Source of the DNA: Desulfolutivibrio sulfodismutans DSM 3696
Lineage (GTDB): Bacteria > Desulfobacterota > Desulfovibrionia > Desulfovibrionales > Desulfovibrionaceae
DNA: 64,000 nt
Assembly (NCBI RefSeq): GCF_013376455.1
Contig: NZ_CP045504.1
Span: 1-64,000 of the forward strand
Reading direction: 5' to 3'
The notes under the pieces were generated by a model. That model had not been told where the DNA came from and did not search any database. It was given only the letters and a program-made list of their open reading frames with translations. The position numbers and the translations under genes are program-made. The first letter of the stretch is position 1; each line of letters begins with the position of its first letter. This document shows, in pieces, positions 62,279 through 64,000 of the stretch.

Positions 62279-64000
62279 CTAGGCCGCAGACGTTTTGCTG
62301 CGCACGGCGTAGTAGGCCACGGGGATCAGCAAAAGCGAAAACGCCGTGGAGGCCAGAAGGCCGAAGATCAACGCCCAGGCCAGTCCGGAAAAGATCGGGT
62401 CCAGGGTGATGGGCCAGGCCCCGAGCATGGTGGTCAGGGCCGTCAGCGCGATGGGCCGCAGGCGGATGGCCCCGCTTTGCAGCACCGCCTCCCGCAGGGC
62501 CATGCCCTGGCGCATGGATTCGTCCACGAAATTGATCAGCACCAGGGAGTTGCGGATGACGATGCCCCCCAGGGCGATCATCCCGATCATGCTGGTGGCC
62601 GTGAAAAAGACCGGATCGCCGTAGCCGCCCACCGTCTCCCCGAACAGGACGTTTAAGAGCCAGAACCCGGGCATGATCCCCAAAAGCGTCAGCGGGATGG
62701 CGGTCATGAGCAGAAGCGGCAGGGAAAACGACTTGGTCTCGATGATCAGCAGAATATAGATGCCCAGCAGCGCCGCGCCAAACGCGATGCCCAGGTCGCG
62801 GAACACGTCCACGGTGATCTTCCATTCCCCTTCCCCGGCGAAATCCACCTCGATGCCCTTTCGCGGCGGATCGGCCTCCAGCCGGTTCTGGAGGCCGAAC
62901 ACGGCCTCGGCCGGAGCCCGTCCGGCGGTCTCGCCGAACACGTAGGCCACCCGACGCATGTTCTTGTGCAGGATGGGCTGGTCCTCGGAAACAGGGCGAA
63001 ACTGCCCCAGCTCGGCCAGGGGCGCGATCTTGCCCGCGTCGGTCTTGACCGGGATGCGCTCCAGGGCGGTCAGCGACGAGCGTTTTTCCCGGGGCAGCAC
63101 AAGCCGCGTCACCAGCGGTCGGCGTTCGCCCGGTTCATGCACCGTGGCCGGGGTGGCCCCGGACATGGCCAGGGCGATGCTGGCGTTCACGTCCTCGGCG
63201 GCGACCCCGTGCAGGGCCGCCTTTTCTTTGTCCAAAAAGAAATTGATGCGCTCGCGCGGGGTCTGGGTGGAGTCGAACACGTCGGTGATGCCCGGTTCGT
63301 CGCGGAAAAGCCCGTGAAGCCCCAGGGCCGATTCCATGAGCATCTCGTAGGGCATGTCCGGCGCGCCATAGACCTCGGCCGCCACGGTGGCCACCACGGG
63401 CGGTCCGGGCGGCGTCTCCACCAGGCGCATCCTGGCCCCGTGCCGGGCCGCCAGGGCCTCCAGGGCGTTTCGCAGGCGCAGGACGATGGCGTGGCTTTGC
63501 ATGTCGCGCCGGTCCTTGGGCAAAAGATTCACCCGGATGTCGGCCTGGTTCGAGTCGCCGCGCAGATAGTACTGGCGCACCAGGGCGTTGAAATCCATGG
63601 GCGAGGCCGTGCCCACATAGCTGACGAAGGTGGTGACCTCGGGCACGCCGCGCAGGAAGGCCTCGAAATCGCGCACGGCCCGATCCGTGCTCTCCAAGGT
63701 CGAGCCCTCGGGCAGGTCGAGCACAATCTGGAATTCGTTTTTGTTGTCGAAGGGCAGCATTTTGAGCGGCACGCGTCCCGTGGCGGCCAACAGCAGGGCG
63801 GCCAGCAGGAGCCCCGTCACCGTGGCCGCAAGGCCCAGACGCCTGCCGGGCGAGTCCAGGAAGGGTTCCACCATGCGGCGGTACATCCGCCCCAGGCGAC
63901 TGTTGACGGCCTTGTCCTCGGGAGAGGGCGGGGCGGCCGGGGTTGCGGCGGGCTCCCCGGTCGCTTCTCCGCGAAGTTCTGGGGCAGCTTTTGGAGCCTC
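62279..64000 (-). CDS. RND-family efflux transporter permease, partial
   Basis: The C-terminal half (574 codons) of an AcrB/HAE1-type RND pump; the frame stays open to the last base, so the N-terminal half lies beyond the window. A cytoplasmic Pro/Ala/Glu-rich linker is followed by a membrane helix (LAATVTGLLLAALLLAA), a periplasmic porter/docking domain with FDNKNEFQIVLDLPEGSTLE, and C-terminal helices with GGIVIRNSLVLINFVDE. Substrates may be metals or drugs. The stop is followed by no obvious terminator. Confidence 0.9.
   Translation of the reverse strand, partial: EAPKAAPELRGEATGEPAATPAAPPSPEDKAVNSRLGRMYRRMVEPFLDSPGRRLGLAATVTGLLLAALLLAATGRVPLKMLPFDNKNEFQIVLDLPEGSTLESTDRAVRDFEAFLRGVPEVTTFVSYVGTASPMDFNALVRQYYLRGDSNQADIRVNLLPKDRRDMQSHAIVLRLRNALEALAARHGARMRLVETPPGPPVVATVAAEVYGAPDMPYEMLMESALGLHGLFRDEPGITDVFDSTQTPRERINFFLDKEKAALHGVAAEDVNASIALAMSGATPATVHEPGERRPLVTRLVLPREKRSSLTALERIPVKTDAGKIAPLAELGQFRPVSEDQPILHKNMRRVAYVFGETAGRAPAEAVFGLQNRLEADPPRKGIEVDFAGEGEWKITVDVFRDLGIAFGAALLGIYILLIIETKSFSLPLLLMTAIPLTLLGIMPGFWLLNVLFGETVGGYGDPVFFTATSMIGMIALGGIVIRNSLVLINFVDESMRQGMALREAVLQSGAIRLRPIALTALTTMLGAWPITLDPIFSGLAWALIFGLLASTAFSLLLIPVAYYAVRSKTSAA

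Overview
This window reads as ordinary high-GC chromosome from a sulfate-reducing Desulfovibrionaceae bacterium (Desulfovibrio or a close relative). Evidence: a ferredoxin with the six-cysteine spacing of Desulfovibrio gigas ferredoxin II, an Flx-type electron-bifurcation module (FlxD-C-B-A) of the kind known from sulfate reducers, hydrogenase maturation factor HypF, an RluA-CoaE fusion, psd-pssA-leuACDB gene order, and many GGDEF/PAS proteins. The species assignment is inference. No tRNA, rRNA, CRISPR array, insertion sequence or intact prophage was seen. The first base coincides with a possible dnaA start, and a large RND transporter gene runs off the right end.

Layout. 1-5.4 kb: dnaA, then on the minus strand mop (molybdate/tungstate-binding), a trehalose-6-phosphate synthase with a worn-out phosphatase half, and a DUF523-DUF1722 protein. 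5.5-13 kb: a plus-strand block for phospholipid and leucine synthesis (HAD phosphatase, psd, pssA, leuA, leuC, leuD, leuB); leuC and leuD are separated by a dense array of hairpins. 13-23 kb: a periplasmic binding protein, cheV, flagellin behind a canonical sigma-54 promoter, rnc, a phosphotransacetylase-like ATPase, two small unknown genes and a large secreted TPR protein. 23-27 kb: two overlapping cyclic-di-GMP genes. 27-30 kb: accessory-looking stretch with ferredoxin, a 50-residue protein, nearly 800 bp without a clear gene, an orphan HTH regulator and an outer-membrane barrel. 30-35 kb: alcohol dehydrogenase, then a coupled set of kinase-like protein, universal stress protein, RluA-CoaE fusion (frame broken at a G7 run) and rhomboid protease.

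35-44 kb: the flxDCBA operon, flanked by two related S24-family regulators that both lack the expected catalytic serine, then hypF and a DUF362 protein. 44-49 kb: a toxin-antitoxin pair, a second RluA-family enzyme, and a branched-chain amino-acid ABC cluster (livH, livM, binding protein) without ATPase genes. 49-54 kb: a secreted FG-GAP protein divergent from a clan-A glycoside hydrolase across a promoter region with four GCACA repeats, then DedA. 54-64 kb: an RNA m5C methyltransferase, a PAS-GGDEF cyclase overlapping an aldolase-like gene that lacks its Schiff-base lysine, a ClC channel, ribF, htpX and the RND transporter.

Most genes are housekeeping, and I did not find a clearly new multi-gene system. 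The best leads are the frameshifted rluA-coaE gene, the flx operon without hdrABC between two apparently non-cleavable S24 regulators, the degenerate enzymes (trehalose phosphatase domain, aldolase), the leuC-leuD hairpin array and the GCACA operator-like cluster.
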